From positions 62,001 through 126,000 of the forward strand of contig JAJFLH010000020.1 in the NCBI GenBank assembly GCA_021772775.1: a stretch of 64,000 bases of DNA, read 5' to 3'. Shown here piece after piece: positions 19,765 through 28,768 of the stretch. This DNA comes from Mariprofundus sp. Its GTDB lineage: Bacteria; Pseudomonadota; Zetaproteobacteria; Mariprofundales; Mariprofundaceae. Numbering within the stretch: the first letter of the stretch is position 1; each line of letters opens with the position of its first letter. Position numbers and translations under genes: made by a program. The notes under the pieces are model-generated. The model was not told where the DNA came from. It made no database searches and was given only the letters and a program-made list of their open reading frames with translations.

Positions 19765-21488
19765 AGATGCGCCTCCGCATCATCACGTTGTGTGAGTTGT
19801 CTTGCCTCTTCCAGCGAAGCATCTAGATTAAATTCGGGCTCCATCTTTTGATGTAGTAGTCGCTGTTCAAAAAGCTCGGGAAAGTTTTTCAGACCATCCC
19901 TGATTGGATTCGGAGCAGTAATACCAAGGCCACAGTGCGAGCGTCGTGATACCAGTGCAGCAGTCGATTTCAGTTCATCAAGATCGTGCGCGGTACCATG
20001 GCCGCTGCAGACTTTATCCATACCATTTTTCATCAGTGTTGTACCAACACGGCAAGGGGTACAGAAACCACAGCTTTCGTGGGCAAAGAAGTGAGTGAAA
20101 TTACGAATCACTTGCAGCAGGTCACGTGAATCATCGAAGATCATAAACGAGCCACCAGTGGCGAGATCTTCGAAAGCGATGCAATGATCAAAGTGCGAAG
20201 CATCAATCAGCGTGCCGGATGGGCCTCCGATCTGTACTGCCTGCGTTCTTTCAGCACCACAATCGTTCAAAATATCGTTGATTGTGACACCGAATGGATA
20301 TTCATAGATGCCAGCTTTGCAGCAGTCACCAGAGATAGATAGGATCTTGGTACCACGTGATTGCCATGTACCCGCGCCCCGGAACCAGCGCTCTCCATGC
20401 AACACGATGCCTGCCGCAGCAGCCAATGTTTCTACATTATTGACCACCGTCGGTTTACCCAAATAACCGCTGATGACAGGAAACGGTGGACGAATACGCG
20501 GATTACCGCATTTCTCTTCCAGCGATTCAATCAGTGCAGACTCTTCACCACAGATATAAGCCCCGGCACCAACCACAATGGCAATATCGAAATCAAAACC
20601 TTCAATACCAAGAATGGCGTTGCCAAGTAGGCCATCTTTTCGGCGTGCGGCAAGTGTGGCTTCCAGTGAGTCGAGCAGATAACGGTACTCGGCGCGCAGA
20701 TAAATATAACCCTGTTTCGCATTGATGATGCGGGCGCAGACGGCCATGCCCTCGAAAACGGTATTGGCATGACTAGTTAGCAATAGGCGATCTTTGAATG
20801 TGCCCGGCTCTCCCTCATCAGCATTACAGATGACATAGCGGGTCTCTTCTTCCGTCTCACGGCAGAACTTCCACTTCTGAGCTGTGCTGAAACCAGCGCC
20901 ACCACGGCCGCGAAGGTCGGAATAACGAATTTTCTCCAGTGTCTCATCAATGCTCTCATCGCGCATGACCTTAAGTGCCGATCCTGCTTCAAATGGGGTG
21001 GAGAGTAGTAGGTCTGTGCGTTGGATATGATTGTCGATTTCAAACCATTCAGTAGGCCACGCATCCAGTGGCTTTTCAGCCTCAACCAGTGCAGCGATCT
21101 GTGAAATTTTATTGCTATCGATAGAGTGCAATGGCCGGTCGTTGATCAGGGCTGAAACACCATGATCACACATGCCGATACACGAGGTGTCTGTAATAGA
21201 AACTACGCCGTCATGACGTGTTTCTCCGGCTTTGATACCTAGTCGGTCACACAGCTCCTGCATCAGAACCGCATCGCCGCAGCTGGTGCAGTTGCTGAAC
21301 AGAATATCAAAACGGCCGCGAGGTTTTCGACTAAAGAAAGAGTAAAACTCTGTCACTGCCTCGACCTGTGCTCGGGGTAGCTTTAATCGTGATGCGATAT
21401 CAATCATCGCCTGATCTGATATGAAATGATGCTGCCGCTGATGCGCATGCAACAGATGTAGTAGGTGGTCTGAATGTTGTTGATTCAT
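19761..21488 (-). CDS. hoxF: Hydrogenase NADH-binding diaphorase subunit HoxF with fused HoxE/NuoE-like domain
   Basis: Site of NAD(H) reaction. Residues 1-150 are a NuoE/HoxE-like thioredoxin-fold domain, so no separate hoxE is needed (the Ralstonia-type arrangement). Its cysteines are Cys67, Cys70, Cys103 and Cys107; the first pair is CX2C, not the CX4C usual in NuoE. Residues 150-575 are NuoF-like: FMN loop GRGGAGF (194-200), NADH region GAGAYICGEESALIESLE (307-324), and [4Fe-4S] ligands Cys473, Cys476, Cys479, Cys519. First gene of hoxFUYHW, after a 99-bp leader downstream of the nickel permease gene. Confidence 0.95.
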   Translation of the reverse strand: MNQQHSDHLLHLLHAHQRQHHFISDQAMIDIASRLKLPRAQVEAVTEFYSFFSRKPRGRFDILFSNCTSCGDAVLMQELCDRLGIKAGETRHDGVVSITDTSCIGMCDHGVSALINDRPLHSIDSNKISQIAALVEAEKPLDAWPTEWFEIDNHIQRTDLLLSTPFEAGSALKVMRDESIDETLEKIRYSDLRGRGGAGFSTAQKWKFCRETEEETRYVICNADEGEPGTFKDRLLLTSHANTVFEGMAVCARIINAKQGYIYLRAEYRYLLDSLEATLAARRKDGLLGNAILGIEGFDFDIAIVVGAGAYICGEESALIESLEEKCGNPRIRPPFPVISGYLGKPTVVNNVETLAAAAGIVLHGERWFRGAGTWQSRGTKILSISGDCCKAGIYEYPFGVTINDILNDCGAERTQAVQIGGPSGTLIDASHFDHCIAFEDLATGGSFMIFDDSRDLLQVIRNFTHFFAHESCGFCTPCRVGTTLMKNGMDKVCSGHGTAHDLDELKSTAALVSRRSHCGLGITAPNPIRDGLKNFPELFEQRLLHQKMEPEFNLDASLEEARQLTQRDDAEAHL

Positions 21489-21515
21489 AGTTTTAATGCT
21501 TATTCCAATAGTGGA

Positions 21516-21542
21516 TTAGTCGCTGTTTTGACTAAGCAGCAT
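21516..21542 (-). promoter_or_regulatory. hoxF leader: inverted repeat and 8-codon frame
   Basis: The inverted repeat TTAGTC-N8-GACTAA (21516-21535) lies 28 bp upstream of the hoxF ATG. On the hox strand the same bases form an 8-codon frame (ATG at 21542, stop at 21516) preceded by a strong GAGGAG ribosome site. It could be an operator, an RNA hairpin or a translated leader. The sequence alone does not choose. Confidence 0.35.
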
Positions 21543-21587
21543 TGTACTCCTCTCTATATTGGTTTGGAAGGCTTTTCCGCATCGTTA

Positions 21588-22277
21588 TCACGTGTTGGCG
21601 ATTTCAAACATGATGCCCATTCCGAGTAAGGTGGTGGCGCTACCGATGAACAATTGAAGATAGTGATGCAGCTTGGAAAAACGTTTGGCGGAGTGGCGTA
21701 GGGGTAGCATGATGACCACAGACAAAATAGCCATGCCGGCAATCGAGCCGATACCAAATAGAGCGATATAAATTAACCCTGTGGTAACGGAGTGAACCGA
21801 TTGCAATGTTAAAATAATCAATGCAGCAGAGCCAGCCATGCCATGCATGATACCAACAAGCAGGGCGCGCATTGGAAAGGTTTTATGATGTTGATGCTGA
21901 TGTTCTGTCTCATCTGTTTTGTGATGGCTGTGGGCATGTATATGTAAAACGCCATCCTCATGGCGGTGCGGATGGAGATGTACGCGCTCCTGCATAAAAC
22001 GGCGCATAACATCGATGCCGAGCACAACCAGCATAAAACCAACGATGAATTCCAGTGCCAATGCCAGATGTTCTGGAATCATCTGATCGAGCATTAAAAC
22101 AGCTAATCCGAATATAAATAGTGTGACAGTATGACCCAGCCCCCACACCGAACCGAGCCGGATTGATTCGTGCATCGTTGGCGATTTAGTGACAAGCGAG
22201 GCCACGGCTGCGACGTGGTCTGATTCCATGGCGTGGCGTATGCCTAATAAAAAACCGATAAATAGGGTCTCAATCAT
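21588..22277 (-). CDS. NicO/HupE-like nickel-cobalt permease
   Basis: A 229-residue inner-membrane protein with about six hydrophobic segments. It has the nickel/cobalt-transporter type motif RHAMESDHVAAVASL in the first segment, and a long His-rich loop (about residues 102-134, with HLHPHRH and HQHQHHK) before the second half, which begins ALLVGIMHGMAGSAAL. Such proteins import Ni2+ for hydrogenase or urease; the location between hypF and hoxF supports supply of nickel to HypA/HypB. I take the ATG at 22277, which overlaps hypF by 8 bp, over an in-frame ATG 11 codons earlier inside hypF. Confidence 0.85.
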   Translation of the reverse strand: MIETLFIGFLLGIRHAMESDHVAAVASLVTKSPTMHESIRLGSVWGLGHTVTLFIFGLAVLMLDQMIPEHLALALEFIVGFMLVVLGIDVMRRFMQERVHLHPHRHEDGVLHIHAHSHHKTDETEHQHQHHKTFPMRALLVGIMHGMAGSAALIILTLQSVHSVTTGLIYIALFGIGSIAGMAILSVVIMLPLRHSAKRFSKLHHYLQLFIGSATTLLGMGIMFEIANT

Positions 22278-24609
22278 GTTGGCTTTCCTGCATAAGTGTT
22301 GCCGCAGCAATAGCAGCCTGACCGAGCGCTAGTCCGCCATCATTCATAGGAACCTGTTCTATGATCAGTACTTTCAATTCATGATTCATTAAATCAGCTG
22401 AAATGGTGTCCAATAGCAATTGGTTTTGAAAAGCGCCGCCGCACAAAACTACAGTTTTTAACTCATGCTGGTGACAAAGTTGTTGGGCTAAGTTTGCTAC
22501 TGCAGTCGTGACGGTACGGTGGAAGCGTGCCGCAATGAGACCGCGATCCGTGCCCTGATTTAGATCGTTCAATAGGGCTGGCCACATGCATTTCCAATTG
22601 ATGATATTTAGCTCTTCAGTTGAATTCAAATGATAGGGATAGTGCTGCAGTTCAGTGGCGAAGGCAGTTTGTGCCAGACACTCCAGCTCGATTGCTGCCT
22701 GACCTTCATAGCCCGTAGATTCCATGCAGATGCCCAGCATAGCTGCAGCTGCATCAAATAACCGACCACAGGATGAGCTGAGTGGAGAGTTTAATTCTTT
22801 TTCTATCATGCTATGCAGAATATGCAGCGGTTTGTTTGACAGAAAACGTATGATGTCGTTGTCGCTAAATATGCTTTCGATCTCATCCCATCCAGAGCTT
22901 TTCAGATGTGCAAAACTGTTTCTCCATGGTTCACGGACTGCTTGTGCAGCACCGGGCATCGCGACCGGTTGGAAGCATCCAATACGTCTGAACTGCCTAT
23001 AATCAGCCAGTAAAAACTCACCACCCCAAAGCGTACCGTCCTCACCCAGACCGAGACCATCGAGCGCAATGCCCAACACGGGTTTAGTATCCATTGCCAT
23101 ACGATGTTCAGCCAATACAGCTGCGATATGAGCATGGTGATGCTGAAAGGCCAGCAGTGGTAAATCTGTGCTCTGTGCCATCTCTTGCCCTTGCTGGCTT
23201 GAAAAATAGTCTGGATGTTGATCAATCACGATGGCTTGCGGGTAAAAGTCGTACATCTGAGCGTAGAGCTTGAGCGCATTCCGGTAATCAGCATGTGAGC
23301 TAGCGTTTTCAAGATCACCGATATGCTGCGAGATAACAGCCTGTGCATTGCTCAGCTGACAGAATGTGTTTTTCAATTCGCCGCCCATGGCCAAAATATC
23401 AGGACAACTTGCAAAGCTTTTATGTAGCATGATAGGGGAAGGAGTGTAACCGCGAGCGCGGCGCAACAGACGTTTTTGCCCAGCCATGATCATGGCCACT
23501 GAGTCATCCAAACGGTTCACAATGTCACGGTCGTTGAGTAAAAAATAGTCAGCAATGTCGGATAGCAGCTTGCGCGCATCATCATTGTTAATGCATTGTG
23601 GTTCATCCGAGCTGTTACCCGAGGTCAATACGATGGGCCTATCGATTTGCGACATAAGCAGGCTGTGCAGCGGCGAATAGGGCAACATGAAACCCAACCG
23701 TGATTGTCGGGGGGCGATACTACCGCTCAACTGTTCACTATCCGCTATTCGCTCAAGAAGTACAATAGGAGCTGCGGTTGAGTTCAGTAACTGCTGTTCT
23801 TGCTCATTCACCTTTGCGTAGCGGGATATGGATTCAATATCCTTGGCCATCAATGCAAATGGTTTGTCGTAGCGCTGTTTACGTTCACGCAGCCGGCTTA
23901 CTGCCTGATTGTTTCCTGCATCAACGGCTAAATGCACACCGCCAATCCCCTTGATAGCGACAATATGTCCCTCACGCAGCAGCTCTGTGGTTTCAGTGAT
24001 GAGTTGTGATGAAGAGCTAATATTTGATCTGTTGCCAGATGCATCTTCTAACCAGATGTGCGGCCCACATTCAGGGCAAGCGTTGGTTTGTGCATGGAAA
24101 CGACGGTTGCTTGGATCATCGTATTCGGCCTGACATAGGCCGCACATCTGAAACGGTGCCATGCTTGTATTGGCCCTGTCATAAGGCAGTGCGCGTACGA
24201 TGGAGAGGCGGGGGCCACAGTAAGTACAGCTGGTGAAGGGGTAGTTGAAATGACGGTCATTCGGGTCAGCTGTTTCTGCCCGGCAGGCGGGACAGAGCGT
24301 TGCATCGGGTGTAATCGCAGCGGTGGTTTTACTGTTTTCTCGACTACTTTCGATGGTAAATGTCGTAGCTGTTGCGGCTTTCAAAGTAGAGCATTCAAGC
24401 GAATCAATCCTAGCTAGAGGTGGAGCCTTCTCGGTGATTTGGTTGCAAAAGCTATCTAACGTAGCGCTGTCTGCCCAGGCATGAATGAGTACACCTTCAG
24501 CGTCATTCCAGACCTGACCGGTGATTCCCAGATCTGTGGCCAGATGCCAGACAAAAGGGCGAAAGCCGACGCCTTGCACTAGTCCACGAATACGTATTGA
24601 TGTTGCCAT
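22270..24609 (-). CDS. hypF: Carbamoyltransferase HypF
   Basis: Makes the thiocarboxamide on HypE from carbamoyl phosphate and ATP, the source of the active-site cyanides. Four regions are in the usual order: acylphosphatase (GLVQGVGFRPFVW, residues 9-21), two zinc-finger stretches (CPACRAE...CTYCGP and CGLCQAEYD...CPECGP), YrdC-like (about 200-380) and Kae1-like domain with the metal motif HHHAHIAAVLAEH. Length 779 is normal. It follows hypE after 20 bp and overlaps the permease gene. Confidence 0.95.
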   Translation of the reverse strand: MATSIRIRGLVQGVGFRPFVWHLATDLGITGQVWNDAEGVLIHAWADSATLDSFCNQITEKAPPLARIDSLECSTLKAATATTFTIESSRENSKTTAAITPDATLCPACRAETADPNDRHFNYPFTSCTYCGPRLSIVRALPYDRANTSMAPFQMCGLCQAEYDDPSNRRFHAQTNACPECGPHIWLEDASGNRSNISSSSQLITETTELLREGHIVAIKGIGGVHLAVDAGNNQAVSRLRERKQRYDKPFALMAKDIESISRYAKVNEQEQQLLNSTAAPIVLLERIADSEQLSGSIAPRQSRLGFMLPYSPLHSLLMSQIDRPIVLTSGNSSDEPQCINNDDARKLLSDIADYFLLNDRDIVNRLDDSVAMIMAGQKRLLRRARGYTPSPIMLHKSFASCPDILAMGGELKNTFCQLSNAQAVISQHIGDLENASSHADYRNALKLYAQMYDFYPQAIVIDQHPDYFSSQQGQEMAQSTDLPLLAFQHHHAHIAAVLAEHRMAMDTKPVLGIALDGLGLGEDGTLWGGEFLLADYRQFRRIGCFQPVAMPGAAQAVREPWRNSFAHLKSSGWDEIESIFSDNDIIRFLSNKPLHILHSMIEKELNSPLSSSCGRLFDAAAAMLGICMESTGYEGQAAIELECLAQTAFATELQHYPYHLNSTEELNIINWKCMWPALLNDLNQGTDRGLIAARFHRTVTTAVANLAQQLCHQHELKTVVLCGGAFQNQLLLDTISADLMNHELKVLIIEQVPMNDGGLALGQAAIAAATLMQESQHD

Positions 24610-24629
24610 GAGTTAAGCTCTGTCGTTGT

Positions 24630-25655
24630 TCAGCAGATGCGTGGCAGTTGTTCGCCAGCTAACCAGTCGACCACACGCTTACCACCAAAGGCAGTCTGCA
24701 TGATGACCATATGATGTTGATCTTCGGTGACGTGGCCGATGATCGCAGCATTCTGTCCAAGTTTGTGTTGACGCATCACAGCCAATAATTGTTCAGCATC
24801 TTCGCCGGCTACGATGCAGACCAGTTTTCCTTCATTGGCAATATAGAGTGGATCGAGCCCCAGCAGTTCACAGGCGCCTTTCACCTCGGCTTTGATAGGG
24901 ATTGAAGTTTCCACTAGAGAGATGCCGACATGCGACTGGCGCGCCAGCTCATTCAGCGTAGTGGCAAGGCCTCCACGGGTAGGGTCGCGCAAGCAGTGAA
25001 CCTCTGGTGTTACGGCCACCATCTCAGCCACCAATTTATGCAGAGCAGCGGAATCGGATTGGATTGTGGTGTCGAACTGCAAACCTTCGCGACTGGAGAG
25101 GATAGCAATGCCGTGATCACCAATTGAACCGCTTACTATGATTGCATCACCGGGCTTAGCTTGGTCACCAGAAATATTGATACCTTCAGGCACTACGCCG
25201 ATACCGGTGGTGGTGATAAAAACACCGTCACCCTTGCCACGTTCAACTACTTTGGTGTCACCGGTAACCACAGGCACACCGGCATCTTTGCTCGCCTTGG
25301 CCATGCTGATGACGATGGTTTCGAGTTCTGAAAGAGGAAAACCCTCTTCGAGAATAAATGAGGCGGAAAGATAGAGCGGTTTTGCACCTGACATAGTCAC
25401 ATCGTTGATGGTACCGTGTACGGAGAGAGAGCCGATATCACCACCGGGGAAGAAAAGCGGGGTGATTACATGGCCATCGGTGCTGATCACCATGCGTCCG
25501 GCAGGTACATTGAATGCGGCCTGATCATTGCCCTGATTTAAAAATTCATTGTCGAAATGACATACAAAAATCTCATCAATCAATGTGGCAGAACTTCTGC
25601 CACCACTGCCGTGGCCCATTTCAATCACACCATGTTTGATATCGAGTCTGCTCAT
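24630..25655 (-). CDS. hypE: Hydrogenase maturation protein HypE
   Basis: Dehydrates the C-terminal thiocarboxamide to thiocyanate and hands cyanide to the HypC-HypD iron. It belongs to the AIR-synthase/SelD-like ATP-binding family; GHGSGGRSS near the start and VTGDTKVVERG are typical. The chain ends in PRIC, the modified cysteine tail that HypE requires. I start at the ATG at 25655, which overlaps the hypD stop (ATGA); a 17-codon upstream extension lies inside hypD and is unlikely. Product 341 residues. Confidence 0.95.
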   Translation of the reverse strand: MSRLDIKHGVIEMGHGSGGRSSATLIDEIFVCHFDNEFLNQGNDQAAFNVPAGRMVISTDGHVITPLFFPGGDIGSLSVHGTINDVTMSGAKPLYLSASFILEEGFPLSELETIVISMAKASKDAGVPVVTGDTKVVERGKGDGVFITTTGIGVVPEGINISGDQAKPGDAIIVSGSIGDHGIAILSSREGLQFDTTIQSDSAALHKLVAEMVAVTPEVHCLRDPTRGGLATTLNELARQSHVGISLVETSIPIKAEVKGACELLGLDPLYIANEGKLVCIVAGEDAEQLLAVMRQHKLGQNAAIIGHVTEDQHHMVIMQTAFGGKRVVDWLAGEQLPRIC

Positions 25656-26770
25656 GTTGTCGCCTTTGTGTTGAGGTGTCTTCCATAACTGTAATATGCA
25701 GCACATGCCCCTTCGGAGCTGACCATGCAGGCTCCTTTTGGATCTTCAGGGGTGCAGGCGGTGCCGAAGAGTTTGCACTCATCGGGATTGTTCATGCCGC
25801 GCAGCACGGCGGGGCAGATGCAGCCTTTGATGTCAGCGGCAACGATCTCTTTTATTTCGAAACGTTTCTCGCTGTCGAAGTCAGAAAATGCGCTTCTGAT
25901 TTGAACAGCACTCTCAGGTAGTACGCCTAATCCGCGCCATTCAAACAGTGGCCGTTGTTCGAACAGTTCGTTCATCAGTGCCTTGGCCTTTTGATTACCA
26001 GTCGTGCTGACTGCACGTGTGTACTGATTTTCTACGACAGCTAATCCGGCATTAATCTGGCGTACCAGCATCAAAACAGACTGGATCACATCAAGTGGTT
26101 CAAAACCTGCAATGACCAAAGGTACGCCATATCTGTCGCAACAATCGGCATAAGCATTGCTGCCGATAATCGTACTTACATGCGAAGGGCCGAGAATGCC
26201 GTCGATTTTGGTTTCGCCGGCAGAGAGGATATGCATCATCGCAGCTGGTGTTTCGACATGGTTGCAGAATACACTGAAATTTTTCAGTCCTTCGGCTTGT
26301 GCGATGTTGATTGCGGCAGCAGTAGGTGGGGTGGTTGTTTCAAAACCAATAGCTAAGAAAGCGACCTCTCTGTTTGGATTTTCACGGGCAAGAACTAGAG
26401 CATCGGTGGGTGAGTAGATCATGCGAATATCGGCACCACGCGCTTTGGCTTTTTGCAGGCTGTCGCGTTTACCGGCTGGCACACGCATCAGATCGGCATA
26501 GGTGCAGAGGATGATGTTCTTTTCTTCAACCAGACGGATCGCAGCTTCTATACGGCCTGCAGGTAGAACGCAGACCGGGCAGCCGGGACCATGAATGAAA
26601 CGGATATTGTCAGGCATCAGATCAGCAATGCCGAAACGGAAAATGGCATGGGTGTGGCCACCACAGAACTCCATCAATCGGTAGTCACGTTCCGGATCTG
26701 CTTCTTCTTTGATACGTTTTGCCAGTGCACGGGCTGTATCACCATCGCGAAATTCATCTACGTATTTCAT
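25652..26770 (-). CDS. hypD: Hydrogenase maturation protein HypD
   Basis: Iron-sulfur scaffold on which, with HypC, the Fe(CN)2CO group is built. Family motifs are present: MEFCGGHTHAIFRFG (residues 33-47), GPGCPVCVLPAGRI, and near the C-terminus CICPAVLRG, CKLFGTACTP and CMVSSEGACAAYY, whose cysteines ligate the [4Fe-4S] cluster or iron. 372 residues is normal. Its start overlaps the hypC stop by 4 bp. Confidence 0.96.
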   Translation of the reverse strand: MKYVDEFRDGDTARALAKRIKEEADPERDYRLMEFCGGHTHAIFRFGIADLMPDNIRFIHGPGCPVCVLPAGRIEAAIRLVEEKNIILCTYADLMRVPAGKRDSLQKAKARGADIRMIYSPTDALVLARENPNREVAFLAIGFETTTPPTAAAINIAQAEGLKNFSVFCNHVETPAAMMHILSAGETKIDGILGPSHVSTIIGSNAYADCCDRYGVPLVIAGFEPLDVIQSVLMLVRQINAGLAVVENQYTRAVSTTGNQKAKALMNELFEQRPLFEWRGLGVLPESAVQIRSAFSDFDSEKRFEIKEIVAADIKGCICPAVLRGMNNPDECKLFGTACTPEDPKGACMVSSEGACAAYYSYGRHLNTKATT

Positions 26771-26994
26771 AATGTTTTATCCAGCGCTTTTAGCTCATCA
26801 AACAGTTTCAGTGTTTTTGCAGCTTCAACAGGATCAATGCGTTCAAGTGCGAAACCGACATGCAACAGTACATAATCACCGATAGCTACTCCATCGAGCA
26901 ACACTGTTGATGTCTCTTTTTTGATTCCATCGAGTTCGACGGTGGCGCTGTCACCATGCAGCTCAATAACTTTGGCGGGTACGGCAAGGCACAT
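26767..26994 (-). CDS. hypC: Hydrogenase assembly chaperone HypC
   Basis: A 75-residue chaperone starting MCLAVPAKVIEL, with the invariant Cys2 that binds iron in the HypCD complex and contacts the hydrogenase large subunit. The rest is the usual small beta barrel (VLLDGVAIGDYVLLHVGFAL). Only one hypC/hoxL-like gene is in the window, in line with one hydrogenase. It is 3 bp from hypB and overlaps hypD. Confidence 0.95.
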   Translation of the reverse strand: MCLAVPAKVIELHGDSATVELDGIKKETSTVLLDGVAIGDYVLLHVGFALERIDPVEAAKTLKLFDELKALDKTL

Positions 26995-26997
26995 AGC

Positions 26998-27807
26998 TTA
27001 CGCCTCTCCTATGGATAGACTGCCAATAAGTGAGAACTCACGTGCGGCTTTGATCCAGTTAAGCCAGTTATCCATGCCTTCGCCCGTGGTAGCAGAGAGC
27101 TGCAGTACCTTGATGCCGGGATTAACCCGGCGTGCATTGTTGATGCAGGCCTGCACATCAAAATCGAGGTAGGGCAGTAGATCCGTTTTATTTAGAATCA
27201 TCAGATCAGCGGCGTGAAACATGTCTGGATATTTGAGTGGTTTATCTTCACCTTCGGGGGTGGAGAGGATCACTACCTTATGCGCCTCACCAAGATCAAA
27301 GGCAGCTGGGCAGACTAAGTTTCCAACATTCTCAATGAACAACAGGCTCTGATCTTTCACTTTCAGATCACCCATAGCGTGGCCAATCATATGACCGTCG
27401 AGATGACACCCTTTGCCTGTATTAATCTGTACTGCTTTCACTCCTGTCGCGCGGATGCGTTTAGCATCGTTAGCAGTTTGCTGATCGCCCTCGATCACTG
27501 AGATCGGGAAAGCACTATCCAGCGCTTCAATGGTCTTGGTCAGCAGCGTGGTTTTGCCAGCGCCAGGACTGGATACAAGATTAAGTGTCAGGATACCATG
27601 TTGGGCAAAGTAGCCACGATTGGCATCAGCGTAGCTATTGTTTTTGGCCAGAATGTCCTGCTCGATACTGACCAGTCGGGATTGACTTAAACCGGCTACA
27701 TGTACGCCCGCTTCACCCTTGCTGTAGTCGTGATCATAGCTGTGAGCATGTTCGTGGTGCTCATGGCCCTGTTCTTCGTTTTCACCACATCCGCATACCG
27801 TACACAT
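26998..27807 (-). CDS. hypB: Hydrogenase nickel-incorporation GTPase HypB
   Basis: SIMIBI-class GTPase that, with HypA, loads nickel into HoxH. The N-terminus carries the high-affinity nickel motif MCTVCGCG, then a His-rich stretch ([17 protein letters not shown]) likely used for nickel storage. The GTPase core has P-loop [11 protein letters not shown], the [10 protein letters not shown] metal/dimer site and NKTDLLPY. Length 269. It shares one base with the hypA stop (TAATG). Confidence 0.96.
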   Translation of the reverse strand: MCTVCGCGENEEQGHEHHEHAHSYDHDYSKGEAGVHVAGLSQSRLVSIEQDILAKNNSYADANRGYFAQHGILTLNLVSSPGAGKTTLLTKTIEALDSAFPISVIEGDQQTANDAKRIRATGVKAVQINTGKGCHLDGHMIGHAMGDLKVKDQSLLFIENVGNLVCPAAFDLGEAHKVVILSTPEGEDKPLKYPDMFHAADLMILNKTDLLPYLDFDVQACINNARRVNPGIKVLQLSATTGEGMDNWLNWIKAAREFSLIGSLSIGEA

Positions 27808-28148
27808 TATATAACCTCCATATCTTTGATGCGCATGGCATCGCCTTGCCGAATATCCAGCGGGTAAAACTCGCAGATAGGGCAGGCATCATATCGTTGT
27901 TTAATTTTCACTTTGGCCTCGCATTGGCTGCACCAGCCTTGGCCTGGGACTCTATCAATGTGAAGCGTTGCTCCATCTGCAATGCTTCCTTTAGCAACTG
28001 CATCGAAAGCAAAATGCATCGCTTCAGCTTCAACGCAGGAGAGCTCACCGATCTCCAAGTGGATGCATTTTACGCTTTTATATTGCTGAATAGAAGCCTG
28101 TTTCTCAGCTGTTTCAATGATGGCTTCGCAGAGTGACATCTCATGCAT
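27807..28148 (-). CDS. hypA: Hydrogenase nickel chaperone HypA
   Basis: A 113-residue nickel-binding, zinc-structured protein. The N-terminal MHEMSL supplies the nickel ligand His2; the zinc site is [20 protein letters not shown], two CXXC motifs. It is the first gene of the 15-kb cluster; the 114 bp upstream are shared with the divergent PNPOx-like gene and must hold the main promoter, but I see no convincing FNR or other regulator box there. Confidence 0.95.
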   Translation of the reverse strand: MHEMSLCEAIIETAEKQASIQQYKSVKCIHLEIGELSCVEAEAMHFAFDAVAKGSIADGATLHIDRVPGQGWCSQCEAKVKIKQRYDACPICEFYPLDIRQGDAMRIKDMEVI

Positions 28149-28262
28149 GTTGGGGCTCTCTGCTCAATACTTTATCCATTATGACGGCATGCTAGTTCAT
28201 CTATATTATGCTGCAATGCGAAGCAGGTTGATTTCTACAAGAATCAGTCGACGGGAGTGTAG

Positions 28263-28760
28263 ATGAGAGAGAATAGAGATCGTGACAGTGGCTCAGGCTC
28301 AGCAGTTAAAGATGATAGCTGGCAGGAGGGCATTCAACAGTTATTGAAACAGAGCAGGGTCAGCTTTTTGTCGACAATGGGGGAGCATGGCCCCGAAACA
28401 TCGATGGCGCCGTTCGCTATTTATCAGGGTAATGTACTGCTTCACCTCTCTGCTCTAGCAAAGCACAGCACGAACATTGAACGGCAAGCCTGCATTGGCC
28501 TGATGATCTGCACTGCCGAGACCGCAGATGAGCCGCCACTCGCCTTACCACGGCTTAGTTTGCAGGGTAAGGTCACTCTTGTGTCTGAAGAGCAACTGGC
28601 TGCTGCAAAAATAGCATATTTGAATAATATTCCAGATGCTGAACAGCTTTTCTCATTTGGGGATTTTCGTCTTTTCCAATTGGCGCCATCAGTCATCCAT
28701 TGGATCGGCGGATTTGGTAAAGCTAGGAAAGTTTCATTGCATCAATGGTTAGGTATGTAG
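28263..28760 (+). CDS. FMN-binding split-barrel protein (PNPOx-like, HugZ-like)
   Basis: A 165-residue protein with the pyridoxamine-phosphate-oxidase-like pattern: a helix then LLKQSRVSFLSTMGEHGPETSMAPFAIY, the typical first strands of the fold, and the later LSLQGKVTLVSEEQ and FQLAPSVIHWIGGFGKAR. The last motif is typical of HugZ/HutZ-like haem-utilisation proteins, though those are longer. Flavin- or haem-linked redox work is likely, but the substrate is unknown. GGGAG precedes the ATG. Divergent from hypA; it may simply share the intergenic region. Confidence 0.8.
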   Translation: MRENRDRDSGSGSAVKDDSWQEGIQQLLKQSRVSFLSTMGEHGPETSMAPFAIYQGNVLLHLSALAKHSTNIERQACIGLMICTAETADEPPLALPRLSLQGKVTLVSEEQLAAAKIAYLNNIPDAEQLFSFGDFRLFQLAPSVIHWIGGFGKARKVSLHQWLGM

Positions 28761-28768
28761 TAACACTC

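Noticed and set aside
28149-28262. FNR box in the hypA leader
   Set aside because: TTGATTTCTACAAGAATCAG has the half-sites too far apart for TTGAT-N4-ATCAA.
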